From an uncultured Roseburia sp. (GTDB lineage Bacteria > Bacillota > Clostridia > Lachnospirales > Lachnospiraceae): 13,839 nucleotides of DNA. A program made the position numbers and the translations under genes. Location of the stretch: assembly GCA_900539115.1 (NCBI GenBank), contig UQAQ01000056.1, positions 1-13,839 on the forward strand, in the 5' to 3' direction. This document shows, in pieces, positions 6,626-13,839 of this stretch. The notes beneath the pieces were generated by a model. The model ran no database searches, was not told the DNA's origin, and saw only the letters and a program-made list of their open reading frames with translations. Position 1 is the first letter of the stretch. Each line of letters begins with the position of its first letter.

Positions 6626-6655
6626 CAACCATAATAAAACCAAGGAGATAAATAT

Positions 6656-8980
6656 ATGGAGCCAGTTTATGTTGATGTACATATTCATACATCAGAGAAT
6701 CCTGATAGTCTAAATCAGAATTATGATATAGATACGCTGTTTGAAAAAGTAAGAGCACAAGCACAAGGACAACATGGGCTTATTTCACTTACAGATCATA
6801 ATACAATAAATAAGAAAGCATATCTTGATGCTATAGCAAAGTGTGGAACGGATATACATTTATTGCTTGGTGTTGAACTACATATTCATTATTCAGTAGA
6901 TACAGAAGCTTATCATTGCCATATATTTTTTAAAGATAACATCTCTGAACAAAAAATAGATGAAATAAATAAAATTCTAGATAGCCTATATGAACAAAAG
7001 ACTGTTGTAAAGACAGATAAAAATATTCCTACTCTAGACAAAGTTATCAATGAGTTTGATTCATATGATTTTGTTCTGCTCCCTCATGGTGGGCAATCGC
7101 ATGCGACATTCGACAAAGCTATCCCCAAAGGGAAGAAGTTCGACACAATGATGGAACGTAGTGTTTATTATAATCAATTTGACGGTTTTACAGCAAGAAG
7201 CGATAGTGGTCGTGAAGAAACGGATAAATATTTTCAACGTCTTGGGATTAGTGGATTTGTGAATCTTATTACATGTTCAGATAATTATATACCTAGTAGT
7301 TATCCTGATGCAAAAGCTAAAGATGCAGAACCGCTTATCCCAACTTGGATGTTTTCTGAACCAACATTTGATGGCTTCCGCCTTTCTTTATCAGAGAAAT
7401 CACGTTTGGTATATTGTAATCAGAAACCAGAATCTTGGTCTGAAAAAATTGATTGTGTAAAATACTCAAATGAAAAAATTGATATAGATGTAAAATTTTG
7501 TTCTGGATTAAATGTTGTTATTGGAGGATCGTCAAGTGGAAAAACTCTATTGGTTGATTCAATTTGGCGTAAGTTGTCACATACAAATTTTGATGATTCT
7601 CATTATAATAGTTTTGATGTAGAGAATTTAAATGTTGTTAATCCGTCAGGAATACATCCCCATTATCTTGGACAAAATTATATCATGAAAGTAGTAGGTG
7701 ATGAAGAAGGACATAATATTGAGGACATTGATATTATCCGCAGTTTATTCCCAGATAATAAAGAGGTTGTTAATAGAGTAAATACGAGTTTGGCTAAATT
7801 GAAAAATGATATTACACAATTAATTCAAACTGTCAAAGATATTAAATCTATTGAGGATAAATTAAATACTACATCTCAAATTGGACGTTTATTGGTTTTT
7901 AATGCCGTTAAACAAAACATTATTACAGGGTTTGTACCTCAAGAAGAAAACCGTGATATCATCAGATACAGCAAAGACAAGAAAGAAGCACACATCGCGG
8001 CTTTGCTTGAAATTAAAGAGGTGTTAAGTCGAAATCCATTCGTAAAAGAGCAGAATGTAACGATAGACGGACTTATTGCTATGCTGCAGGAGATTTATCG
8101 TTATAGTGAAATGGAAGCCATGGTATATAAAGAAATAAAAGATGCCTCAGATAATTATGCTACGCAGTTAAGGACAGAAAGTCAAGAAGATCAAACAAAA
8201 ACACAGGAATTCAACTATTTATTAGAGAGTGCGAAACAATATATCTATTTAAATAGAAAATTCATGAAGCATCTTAATTCTATAGCTGCTTATCATGACG
8301 AAATTGAAACAAAGGAAATTGTATCATCTGGGCATCACCTATATATTAGCAATCAATTTAAGATGAATAAAGATGTCGTTTTAAATTCGTTTAACTATAT
8401 GCTGAAATCTGGTAAGAAAATTAATTGTTTTGATGATATTCGTCCGCAATGCTTGTATGAATCAAATTTTAGTAAACAAAAGCCTAAAGTACAAGACTAC
8501 AACGATTTTATTGACAGGGTATACAATGAGTTTGTTTCAATGAATAAAACAGTCTATAAGATAAAGACAAAAGACGATAAAGATTTTGAAAGCCTTAGTG
8601 CAGGTTGGAAGACTTCTGTTCTTTTGGATTTGATTTTGGGTTACGATAAAGATATTGCGCCTATTATCATTGATCAACCAGAAGATAATTTAGCTACTAA
8701 GTATATTAATGACGGTCTTGTAGCGGCTATAAAAAAAGTAAAAAAGAATAAGCAGATCATATTGGTCTCTCATAATGCAACAATTCCAATGATGGGAGAC
8801 GCTCAACAAATAATTTATTGTGAAAATAGTCAAGGAAAGATTGTTATTCGTTCTGCTCCTTTAGAGGGGGAGATTAACGGAACACCTGTTCTTGATTTGA
8901 TTGCCTCAATAACTGATGGAGGTAAACCTTCAATTAAGAAAAGAGTAAAAAAATACAATCTTAAAAAATTTACAGAATAA
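6656..8980 (+). CDS. PHP-phosphoesterase / SMC-like ATPase fusion (Ppl/TrlF type), candidate anti-phage effector
   Basis: The N-terminal third is a PHP metal-dependent phosphoesterase: DVHIHTS (7-13), SLTDHN (44-49), VELHIH (73-78), YHCHIFF (86-92), LPHGGQSH (142-149) and ITCSDNY (205-211). The rest is an ABC/SMC-like ATPase: Walker A GGSSSGKT (290-297), a long helical insert (about 370-630), signature LSAGWK (647-652), Walker B IIIDQPEDN (670-678) and switch SHNA (705-708). PHP-SMC proteins of this architecture were reported as the single-gene phage defence Ppl, and similar proteins are annotated as TrlF-family. The likely role is ATP-gated nucleic-acid or nucleotide hydrolysis during infection. 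The last PHP motif normally reads SDxH, but here Tyr211 occupies the His place. The start is supported by AAGGAGA seven bases upstream. Divergent from the controller gene and one base ahead of a small gene. Confidence 0.85.
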   Translation: MEPVYVDVHIHTSENPDSLNQNYDIDTLFEKVRAQAQGQHGLISLTDHNTINKKAYLDAIAKCGTDIHLLLGVELHIHYSVDTEAYHCHIFFKDNISEQKIDEINKILDSLYEQKTVVKTDKNIPTLDKVINEFDSYDFVLLPHGGQSHATFDKAIPKGKKFDTMMERSVYYNQFDGFTARSDSGREETDKYFQRLGISGFVNLITCSDNYIPSSYPDAKAKDAEPLIPTWMFSEPTFDGFRLSLSEKSRLVYCNQKPESWSEKIDCVKYSNEKIDIDVKFCSGLNVVIGGSSSGKTLLVDSIWRKLSHTNFDDSHYNSFDVENLNVVNPSGIHPHYLGQNYIMKVVGDEEGHNIEDIDIIRSLFPDNKEVVNRVNTSLAKLKNDITQLIQTVKDIKSIEDKLNTTSQIGRLLVFNAVKQNIITGFVPQEENRDIIRYSKDKKEAHIAALLEIKEVLSRNPFVKEQNVTIDGLIAMLQEIYRYSEMEAMVYKEIKDASDNYATQLRTESQEDQTKTQEFNYLLESAKQYIYLNRKFMKHLNSIAAYHDEIETKEIVSSGHHLYISNQFKMNKDVVLNSFNYMLKSGKKINCFDDIRPQCLYESNFSKQKPKVQDYNDFIDRVYNEFVSMNKTVYKIKTKDDKDFESLSAGWKTSVLLDLILGYDKDIAPIIIDQPEDNLATKYINDGLVAAIKKVKKNKQIILVSHNATIPMMGDAQQIIYCENSQGKIVIRSAPLEGEINGTPVLDLIASITDGGKPSIKKRVKKYNLKKFTE

Positions 8981-8981
8981 T

Positions 8982-9212
8982 ATGAAACTACATTTTTGCA
9001 AAAACGAAACCGGAAATATCCAAGTTCAAATTGAGACAGGAACTGTTTTGTCGGAGTTTAATTATATCGAAATGTTGAAACAATTGACTCAAGATAATCA
9101 GATAGAGTGTGATTGGGGGGCTCTTGATGAAGATGAACGTACGAAGTTAAAGGAACTTCTTGATAAAATCAGGGAAGCTGTTAGCACTGGTATGAATAAA
9201 CCTTTAGAATAA
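8982..9212 (+). CDS. Small unknown 76-residue protein coupled to the PHP-ATPase
   Basis: I do not recognise this protein. It starts one base after the PHP-ATPase stop, so it is almost certainly co-translated with it. It is acidic and predicted mixed alpha/beta: an N-terminal beta hairpin (MKLHFCKNETGNIQVQIE), a helix (YIEMLKQLTQ) and a second amphipathic helix (EDERTKLKELLDKIREAV). There is no signal peptide, membrane segment or metal site. The size and tight coupling fit a regulatory or stabilising subunit, or an immunity protein for the ATPase, but nothing in the sequence decides this. It is the last gene of the AT-rich block. Confidence 0.7.
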   Translation: MKLHFCKNETGNIQVQIETGTVLSEFNYIEMLKQLTQDNQIECDWGALDEDERTKLKELLDKIREAVSTGMNKPLE

Positions 9213-9308
9213 GAGTCTACTCTTTATATAATATATATTTGTTTGTCCATCATCTCGTCCCATCGCCTCAGACTGTCTTAAATAGTGTGGTTTGTTTGCG
9301 CAAAATTC

Positions 9309-9340
9309 ATTGATTATTGCATAATATATTGATAATCAAT
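9309..9340. repeat. 9-bp inverted repeat and 13-bp palindrome
   Basis: ATTGATTAT (9309-9317) is the exact complement of ATAATCAAT (9332-9340). The right arm also forms a perfect palindrome by itself, ATTGATAATCAAT (9328-9340). It lies at the compositional edge of the accessory block and could be a protein-binding or recombination site, or part of a terminator region. Confidence 0.5.
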
Positions 9341-9378
9341 ATATATAAATTTCTTCAACGAGGAAGAATACTAGTTCA

Positions 9379-9406
9379 ATTGAGAATTGAAAATTGAAAA
9401 TTAAGA
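9379..9406 (+). repeat. Four-unit 7-bp tandem repeat (ATTGAAA type)
   Basis: Four consecutive heptamers: ATTGAGA, ATTGAAA, ATTGAAA, ATTAAGA. Short, imperfect and non-coding. It lies just before the terminator-like hairpin and may be slippage-derived. No function is apparent. Confidence 0.6.
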
Positions 9407-9414
9407 AATAGAAG

Positions 9415-9459
9415 AACGAGGTGGCGGACGATCGAGCTCCCCTGCCTCGTTGTTTTTTT
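9415..9459 (+). terminator. Rho-independent terminator-like hairpin
   Basis: AACGAGG (9415-9421) pairs with CCTCGTT (9445-9451) across a 23-base loop, followed by G and seven Ts (9453-9459). It would end transcripts coming from the PHP-ATPase operon before porP. The loop is long, so an attenuator or leader structure for the T9SS operon is also possible. Confidence 0.5.
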
Positions 9460-9521
9460 GTGAAAATACAATTTATCCGGATTTGCTGCGTTTGTAGTTA
9501 CAACGTGAAGTGAATGTTTAA

Positions 9522-10469
9522 ATGAGAAGACGTCTTCTTTCGATCTTGATCCTTTTGTGTACTTGTGCGGGAATCGTACGGGCGCAATATGACGCACGCT
9601 TAAGTCAATACTTCATGGCGAAACCGTATTATAACCCGGCCGTGGCCGGAGCTACGGAGGACTTGAATATATTGGCTCTCGCCCGCTTGGAAATGATCGG
9701 CGTACATGGGGCACCCAAGTCGTTCTTCATTACCGCGGATATGCCACTCGCTTTAGGCAAGACGAATCATGGTGTCGGATTGGTTGTATTTACCGAGGCG
9801 ATCGGGCTTTTCCAGAATACGCATGTAGGGGCGCAATACGCCTATAAGTATAAATTATTCGGGGGAGTCTTGAGCGGCGGTCTGCAAATCGGCTTAGTCA
9901 ACCAGTCGTTCGACGGAACCAAGGTGATAAAGGTTGAGTCCGAATACCATCAAGAGACCGACGCCGCCATTCCTGTAGAGCAGGTCAGCGGCATGGGGTT
10001 GGATATGAACTTCGGTATTTACTATACCCATAAACGGTTTTACGCCGGGTTTGGCATGACGCATATCACCCAACCGGAGCTTCAACTGGACGAGAACGCC
10101 TATACCTATATAGGTCGTTCACTTAATTTAATGGGTGGATACAATATTCAATTAAAGAATCCGTTGATAGAATTACAGCCCTCGGTGTTCTTGCTGACAG
10201 ACATGCAAAGTTTTCATGCGGATATTACCGCTAGGCTGGAATATAATAAGATGTTTAATGGTGGTTTTTCCTATCGGGTGAATGAATCGGTGGGCATCAT
10301 GTTCGGCGTAAAGCTAGGTCGTTTCCATGCGGGTTACGCCTTTGATTTCCCGACCACGGCCCTAGGCCGGGCAAGTAGCGGTAGCCACGAGCTATGTGTC
10401 AAGTATGCCTTAAAGCTGAACAAGACGAAGACAGGGAAAAATAGACATAAAAGTGTACGTATATTATAG
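9522..10469 (+). CDS. porP: PorP/SprF family type IX secretion membrane protein
   Basis: Outer-membrane beta-barrel of the PorP/SprF family that works with the T9SS; members help deliver or retain adhesins and other cargo at the surface. It has a signal peptide at residues 1-21 (LLSILILLCTCAGIVRA, cleavage before QYDARLSQYF). The family hallmark QYFMAKPYYNPAVAGA follows (about 29-44), with many amphipathic strands to the end (for example GGFSYRVNESVGIMFGVKLG). At 315 residues it is the normal length. Only 3 bases separate it from gldK, and the order porP-gldK-gldL-gldM matches porPKLM of Porphyromonas, so this is the first gene of the T9SS core operon. Base composition is host-like, unlike the AT-rich genes before 9212. 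Confidence 0.93.
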   Translation: MRRRLLSILILLCTCAGIVRAQYDARLSQYFMAKPYYNPAVAGATEDLNILALARLEMIGVHGAPKSFFITADMPLALGKTNHGVGLVVFTEAIGLFQNTHVGAQYAYKYKLFGGVLSGGLQIGLVNQSFDGTKVIKVESEYHQETDAAIPVEQVSGMGLDMNFGIYYTHKRFYAGFGMTHITQPELQLDENAYTYIGRSLNLMGGYNIQLKNPLIELQPSVFLLTDMQSFHADITARLEYNKMFNGGFSYRVNESVGIMFGVKLGRFHAGYAFDFPTTALGRASSGSHELCVKYALKLNKTKTGKNRHKSVRIL

Positions 10470-10472
10470 TAT

Positions 10473-11900
10473 ATGAAAAAAGTATTATTAGTACTTGTAA
10501 CGGTAGCCTTGCTTACCTCCTGCGGTAAATCTCTCCGGAGTGCCGGCGGTGAGGTGACAGGTGTCAGATCGGTAGCGTTCAATGAACCAGCGCCGTATGG
10601 AATGGTCTTGGTTAAAAGAGGTTCGTTCGAGATGGGTCCCGCCGACAAGGATTCCTTGTGGGGAATCATGCCGGAGACGAAAGGGGTCTCTTTCGACGCG
10701 TTCTGGATGGATCAGACAGAGGTAACGAACGCCAAATATCGCCAGTTCGTTTATTATGTGAGAGACTCTATTATCCGTGAACGCTTGGCGGACCCGGCTT
10801 ATGGAGGCAACGATCTGTTCAAGATCACGGAAGACCGTTACGGGGAACCTGTCACTCCGCATTTGGACTGGAACCGTCCGATTCCTTGGAGACGGGCGAA
10901 CGAGGATGAGCAACGTGCGATAGAAAGTGTCTATTACACGAATCCCGTTACCGGAGAGAAAGGTTTGGACCCTAAACAAATGATCTATAAATACGAGTGG
11001 TACGACTATACCGCCGCCGCCCTCCGCAAGAATCAATTGAACCCGGCGGACCGGGTTCGTAATACGGATATTCAGGTAGATCCGAACGAGGTAGTCATGA
11101 TCTCCAAGGACACCGCTTACATCGATGATGAAGGACGTGTAATCAACGAGACGATCACCCGCCCGTTAAGCAGCGAATGGGATTTCTTGAATACCCGTAT
11201 CGTCAATATCTATCCGGACGAGAATTGCTGGGTGAACGATTTCAAGAATGCGTACAACGAGCCATATACCCGTATGTATTTCTCTCATCCGGGTTACGAT
11301 GATTATCCCGTAGTCGGTGTTTCTTGGGAACAAGCGACTGCCTTCTGCGTATGGCGTACGAATTTATACAAAGAATCCTTGAGCTTGCCACCGGGACAAT
11401 TGGTAGAGCCATTCCGTCTTCCGTCCGAAGGAGAATGGGAATATGCCGCCCGTACAGGTAAGAACGAGAATAAGTTCCCTTGGTCTACCGACGAGCTTCA
11501 AGACAGCAAAGGTTGTTTCTTGGGTAACTTCAAGCCGGGTAAAGGTAATTATACGGAGGATGGCCATTTGATTACGTCTCGTGTAGGCTCTTTCGCCCCG
11601 AATGAGTTCGGGTTATACGATATGGCAGGAAACGTGGCGGAATGGACCTCAACGTCTTACTCCGAGTCTGGCCCGAGCCAAATGAGCGACATGAACCCGG
11701 ATCTGCGTTACAACGCCGCCAAGAACGATCCCTACGCCATGAAAAAGAAAGTAGTGCGAGGAGGTTCTTGGAAAGATGTCTCACAATTTATCCGTTCGGA
11801 CATGCGTACTTTCGAGTTCCAGAACGAGAGCCGTTCTTACATCGGTTTCCGTTGCGCACGTACCCAAATAGGATTCTCTCGCTCCAAGGGAAAGAAATAA
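10473..11900 (+). CDS. gldK: GldK/PorK, T9SS outer-membrane lipoprotein
   Basis: Lipoprotein that, with GldN/PorN, forms the large periplasmic ring of the T9SS under the outer membrane. It has a lipoprotein signal with lipobox LTSC at Cys17. The rest is a formylglycine-generating-enzyme/sulfatase-modifying-factor fold, as in all GldK proteins: MVLVKRGSFEMG (about 44-55), FWMDQTEVTNAKYRQFV, YPVVGVSWEQATAFCVW, FRLPSEGEWEYAAR, GLYDMAGNVAEW and the terminal VVRGGSW...YIGFRCAR. In GldK this fold is thought to be structural, not catalytic. At 475 residues it is typical. A 51-base gap precedes gldL. Confidence 0.95.
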   Translation: MKKVLLVLVTVALLTSCGKSLRSAGGEVTGVRSVAFNEPAPYGMVLVKRGSFEMGPADKDSLWGIMPETKGVSFDAFWMDQTEVTNAKYRQFVYYVRDSIIRERLADPAYGGNDLFKITEDRYGEPVTPHLDWNRPIPWRRANEDEQRAIESVYYTNPVTGEKGLDPKQMIYKYEWYDYTAAALRKNQLNPADRVRNTDIQVDPNEVVMISKDTAYIDDEGRVINETITRPLSSEWDFLNTRIVNIYPDENCWVNDFKNAYNEPYTRMYFSHPGYDDYPVVGVSWEQATAFCVWRTNLYKESLSLPPGQLVEPFRLPSEGEWEYAARTGKNENKFPWSTDELQDSKGCFLGNFKPGKGNYTEDGHLITSRVGSFAPNEFGLYDMAGNVAEWTSTSYSESGPSQMSDMNPDLRYNAAKNDPYAMKKKVVRGGSWKDVSQFIRSDMRTFEFQNESRSYIGFRCARTQIGFSRSKGKK

Positions 11901-11951
11901 GCGGGAATTATAAATTTAAAGTTTTGAATCATTTAAGACAATAATACGACG

Positions 11952-13043
11952 ATGGGAAAATATAGAAGATATAAAAACAGACTGGAGATGTTCCTCTCCA
12001 GCGAAAGAGGAAAACGAGTATTGAACTTCCTGTATAGTTGGGGTGCGTCCATCGTAATCCTCGGTGCGTTATTTAAGTTATTACATATACCATACGCTAA
12101 CCAAATCCTGTTCGTGGCGATGATCACCGAGTCTATCGTATTCTTTATCTCGGCGTTCGAGCATCCGAACAAGGAGTATCATTGGGAAGATGTTTTCCCC
12201 GTATTGAAATCAAAGAACCCGATGGATCGTCCGGATTTCACCGGTACGCCGATCTCAACCATGATCAATTCTACGGATAATGTAGAAGACGATGAGATAG
12301 CCGGGGGAATAAATATCGGTTCGGTAGCGTCTAAGGCGAACGCGCAAAGAGGTGGTTCCTTGAATATCGCAGGTAATCTGGACGTGACGGAAGAAGATAC
12401 CAAGAACTTATCCGAGAGCATCAAGAAATTAAGCGGAGCGGCCGAGCAAATTTCCAAGATGGCGGAATTGACGGAAGCTACCCAAAAATATCTGGAGCAA
12501 TTATCTGGCATGTCTGAGAACATGGAGCGTTTCAGCCAAGTGACTAATTCGCTTACGAACGTATCCGATACACTGTTGAACTCTTATAAGAGTATCACGG
12601 ATAATTCCGATGGCATCAACCAAAACTCCCGTGGTTACGTACACCAGATGGAACAATTGAACCGTAACGTATCCGGATTGAATACCATCTATGAGATCCA
12701 GTTGAAGAGTATCAGTTCGCAGATCGAATCTATCGAACACATCAATAGTGGCTTGAATCGTATCCGTGAGATGTATGACGGATCGGTGGTAGATAGCTCC
12801 GTATTCCGTAACGAGACGGAAAAGATGACTCGCCAACTGGCCGAATTGAACCAAGTATACAGTCGTTTATTGCAAGCGATGACCGTGAATATGGGCTACC
12901 AACAACCGGCGCAGCCGCAACAACAACCTCAACAACCGATGTATCAGCAGCCACAACAGCCCGGTTACCAACAGCAATATCAGCAACCCTATGGTTACCA
13001 ACAGCAACAACAGGCTCCGTATACAAACAACCCAATGAAGTAA
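11952..13043 (+). CDS. gldL: GldL/PorL, T9SS inner-membrane motor protein with Gln/Pro-rich tail
   Basis: Cytoplasmic-membrane stator-like subunit that, with GldM, forms the proton-driven rotary motor powering T9SS secretion and gliding. Two membrane helices are visible near the N-terminus (about 22-44 and 50-68; SWGASIVILGALFKLLHIPY and ILFVAMITESIVFFISAF). They contain the charged residues K42 and E60 expected for proton coupling. A long, Ser/Thr-rich coiled-coil cytoplasmic region follows (about 135-310). Residues 315-363 are a low-complexity tail of QQP and YQQ units, not part of the core family. Total 363 residues, longer than many homologues largely because of the linker and tail. gldM starts 6 bases after the stop. 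Confidence 0.95.
   Translation: MGKYRRYKNRLEMFLSSERGKRVLNFLYSWGASIVILGALFKLLHIPYANQILFVAMITESIVFFISAFEHPNKEYHWEDVFPVLKSKNPMDRPDFTGTPISTMINSTDNVEDDEIAGGINIGSVASKANAQRGGSLNIAGNLDVTEEDTKNLSESIKKLSGAAEQISKMAELTEATQKYLEQLSGMSENMERFSQVTNSLTNVSDTLLNSYKSITDNSDGINQNSRGYVHQMEQLNRNVSGLNTIYEIQLKSISSQIESIEHINSGLNRIREMYDGSVVDSSVFRNETEKMTRQLAELNQVYSRLLQAMTVNMGYQQPAQPQQQPQQPMYQQPQQPGYQQQYQQPYGYQQQQQAPYTNNPMK
12894..13040 (+). repeat. Gln/Pro/Tyr-rich low-complexity coding repeat in gldL
   Basis: Degenerate CAA/CAG/CCG/TAC codon repeats encode the last 49 residues of GldL, with recurring QQP and YQQ units (for example MYQQPQQPGYQQQYQQPYGY). The mix of CAA and CAG argues that the peptide itself is selected, not only slippage. 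Confidence 0.8.
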
Positions 13044-13049
13044 AGAAAT

Positions 13050-13839
13050 ATGGCAGGAATATCAAATAATCCCAATTCTCCCCGTCAGCGGATGATCAAC
13101 CTGATGTATCTGGTGTTCATCGCCATGATGGCACTGAACGTGTCGTCGGAGGTGCTGGATGGTTTTGAGTTGGTGGAAGGTAGCTTGCGAACCTCTATCG
13201 ATAACTCCTCCCGCCGAAACAAGATCGTAGCGGACGAGATGGAAGCTTATTACCAAGAGAATCCCCAGAAAGTGGGTGAGTGGGCATTGAAGGCCCGTGA
13301 GGTGAAAAGAGCCTCAGATAGCCTCTATACGTATATACAAGATTTAAAGATCCGTATCGCTAAGGTAGCTGATGGCGAGAATGCCAACGTAAACAGCATC
13401 GAGCATAAGGATGATTTGGAAGCCGCCTCCCGTGTAATGCTCTCTCCTGTAAGCGGAGAAGGTAAAAAGCTGAGAGCGGAAATTGATAAGTATCGTATCT
13501 GGATGGGCGGCTTTATCGAAGATTCGGCGAAGACTGCCGTATTGGAGGCGAACCTAAGCACGACTCCCCCTCATAAAGCGGGGATCAATACCCGTACTTG
13601 GGAAGAGGCCTTGTTCGAGAATATGCCGGTAGCGGCGGCTGTTACCCTGTTAACAAAAATGCAAAGTGACGTTCGCTACGCCGAAGGTGAGGTCTTATCG
13701 AACTTATTGAATAGCGTAGACGTTGGCGATTACCGTGTGAACCAGATCACGGCGCAGGTAATCCCGGAAAGCCAGATCGTAATGCGAGGAAGCCAGTACA
13801 AGGCGAATATCGTATTATCGGCGGTAGACTCTACGAAAC
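13050..13839 (+). CDS. gldM: GldM/PorM, T9SS motor shaft protein (3' end cut by window)
   Basis: Partner of GldL: one N-terminal membrane helix inserts in the GldL pentamer and the periplasmic domains reach the GldK/N ring to transmit torque. The visible 263 residues begin MAGISNNPNSPRQRMINLMY, then the membrane helix LVFIAMMALNVSSEVLDGF, the standard GldM N-terminus. A helical periplasmic domain follows (LKAREVKRASDSLYTYIQDL; IDKYRIWMGGF), then the start of a beta domain (IVMRGSQYKANIVLSAVDST). No stop occurs before the window ends. It starts 6 bases after gldL; gldN would be expected next. Confidence 0.95.
   Translation, partial: MAGISNNPNSPRQRMINLMYLVFIAMMALNVSSEVLDGFELVEGSLRTSIDNSSRRNKIVADEMEAYYQENPQKVGEWALKAREVKRASDSLYTYIQDLKIRIAKVADGENANVNSIEHKDDLEAASRVMLSPVSGEGKKLRAEIDKYRIWMGGFIEDSAKTAVLEANLSTTPPHKAGINTRTWEEALFENMPVAAAVTLLTKMQSDVRYAEGEVLSNLLNSVDVGDYRVNQITAQVIPESQIVMRGSQYKANIVLSAVDSTK

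Larger units (their letters stand above)
9213..9521. other. Intergenic boundary between accessory block and T9SS operon
   Basis: No gene is seen. Base use changes inside this stretch from very AT-rich to the moderate GC of the chromosome, so the right edge of the accessory block probably lies here. Contents from left to right are a palindromic AT-rich zone (9309-9340), a 7-bp tandem repeat (9379-9406), a terminator-like hairpin (9415-9459) and a leader before porP. No clear TAnnTTTG promoter for porP was found; GGATTTG (9479-9485) is a poor candidate. No integrase, tRNA or obvious copy of the left junction is visible. Confidence 0.6.

Noticed and set aside
9376..9597. Minus-strand open frame across the porP leader
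   Set aside because: It runs through the tandem repeat and hairpin and overlaps the porP signal peptide; no domain seen.
12894..13040. CRISPR-like array
   Set aside because: The repeats are degenerate CAA/CAG/CCG codons in frame within gldL, without regular spacers; no cas genes occur in the window.
1..13839. tRNA, rRNA or integrase genes marking an attachment site
   Set aside because: None could be recognised on either strand, so integration mechanism remains unassigned.

Overview
The window is a mosaic of three kinds of DNA. Bases 1 to about 1180 are GC-rich, with strong Shine-Dalgarno sequences and a sigma70-type promoter, and read like a gut Firmicute (Faecalibacterium/Ruminococcaceae style). 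They carry a PadR regulator and a DUF1700-like membrane protein. From about 1186 to 9212 the sequence is an accessory region of Bacteroidota type: a moderate-GC MobV relaxase, then a very AT-rich defence block. From about 9360 to the end it is a Bacteroidales chromosome, most like Parabacteroides, carrying type IX secretion (T9SS) core genes. The organism is therefore most likely a Parabacteroides-like gut bacterium. The left ~1.2 kb comes from a different phylum and is either a transferred fragment or an assembly chimera.

Layout. 28-50: perfect palindromic operator at the padR promoter. 88-405 padR. 409-1185 HAAS/DUF1700 membrane protein, apparently cut short at its 3' end. 1186-1335: hairpin-rich gap, the candidate oriT. 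1336-2877 MobV relaxase. 2999-5651: tightly packed DpnII-type (GATC) restriction-modification operon of Dam-type methylase, DpnII endonuclease and DpnA-type second methylase. 5648-6422, minus strand: a two-gene operon of a controller-like Xre protein and an unrecognised 186-residue protein. 6423-6655: divergent control region with C-box-like operators. 6656-9212: a 774-residue PHP-phosphoesterase/SMC-like ATPase (Ppl/TrlF type, candidate anti-phage effector) followed one base later by an unknown 76-residue protein. 9213-9521: intergenic with palindromes, a 7-bp tandem repeat and a terminator-like hairpin. 9522 to the end: porP/sprF, gldK, gldL and a partial gldM.

How the parts work together. 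The relaxase would mobilise the element with help from a conjugative partner. The DpnII-type operon would methylate self GATC and cut unmethylated foreign DNA. The small Xre protein has the look of an R-M controller (C) protein, but it is paired with an unknown gene instead of the endonuclease. Its apparent operator half-site, TAGTTAG, is also found once at the -33 region of the divergent PHP-ATPase promoter. The controller may therefore couple the R-M-linked module to a second defence gene. The T9SS genes are ordinary host genes that build the secretion ring (GldK) and the proton-driven motor (GldL/GldM). GldL carries an unusual Gln/Pro/Tyr-rich tail.

All family calls come from motif reading; no database search was possible. 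The most interesting parts are the divergent controller/PHP-ATPase locus with its two unknown genes and shared operator-like sites, and the unexplained cross-phylum junction at about 1180.
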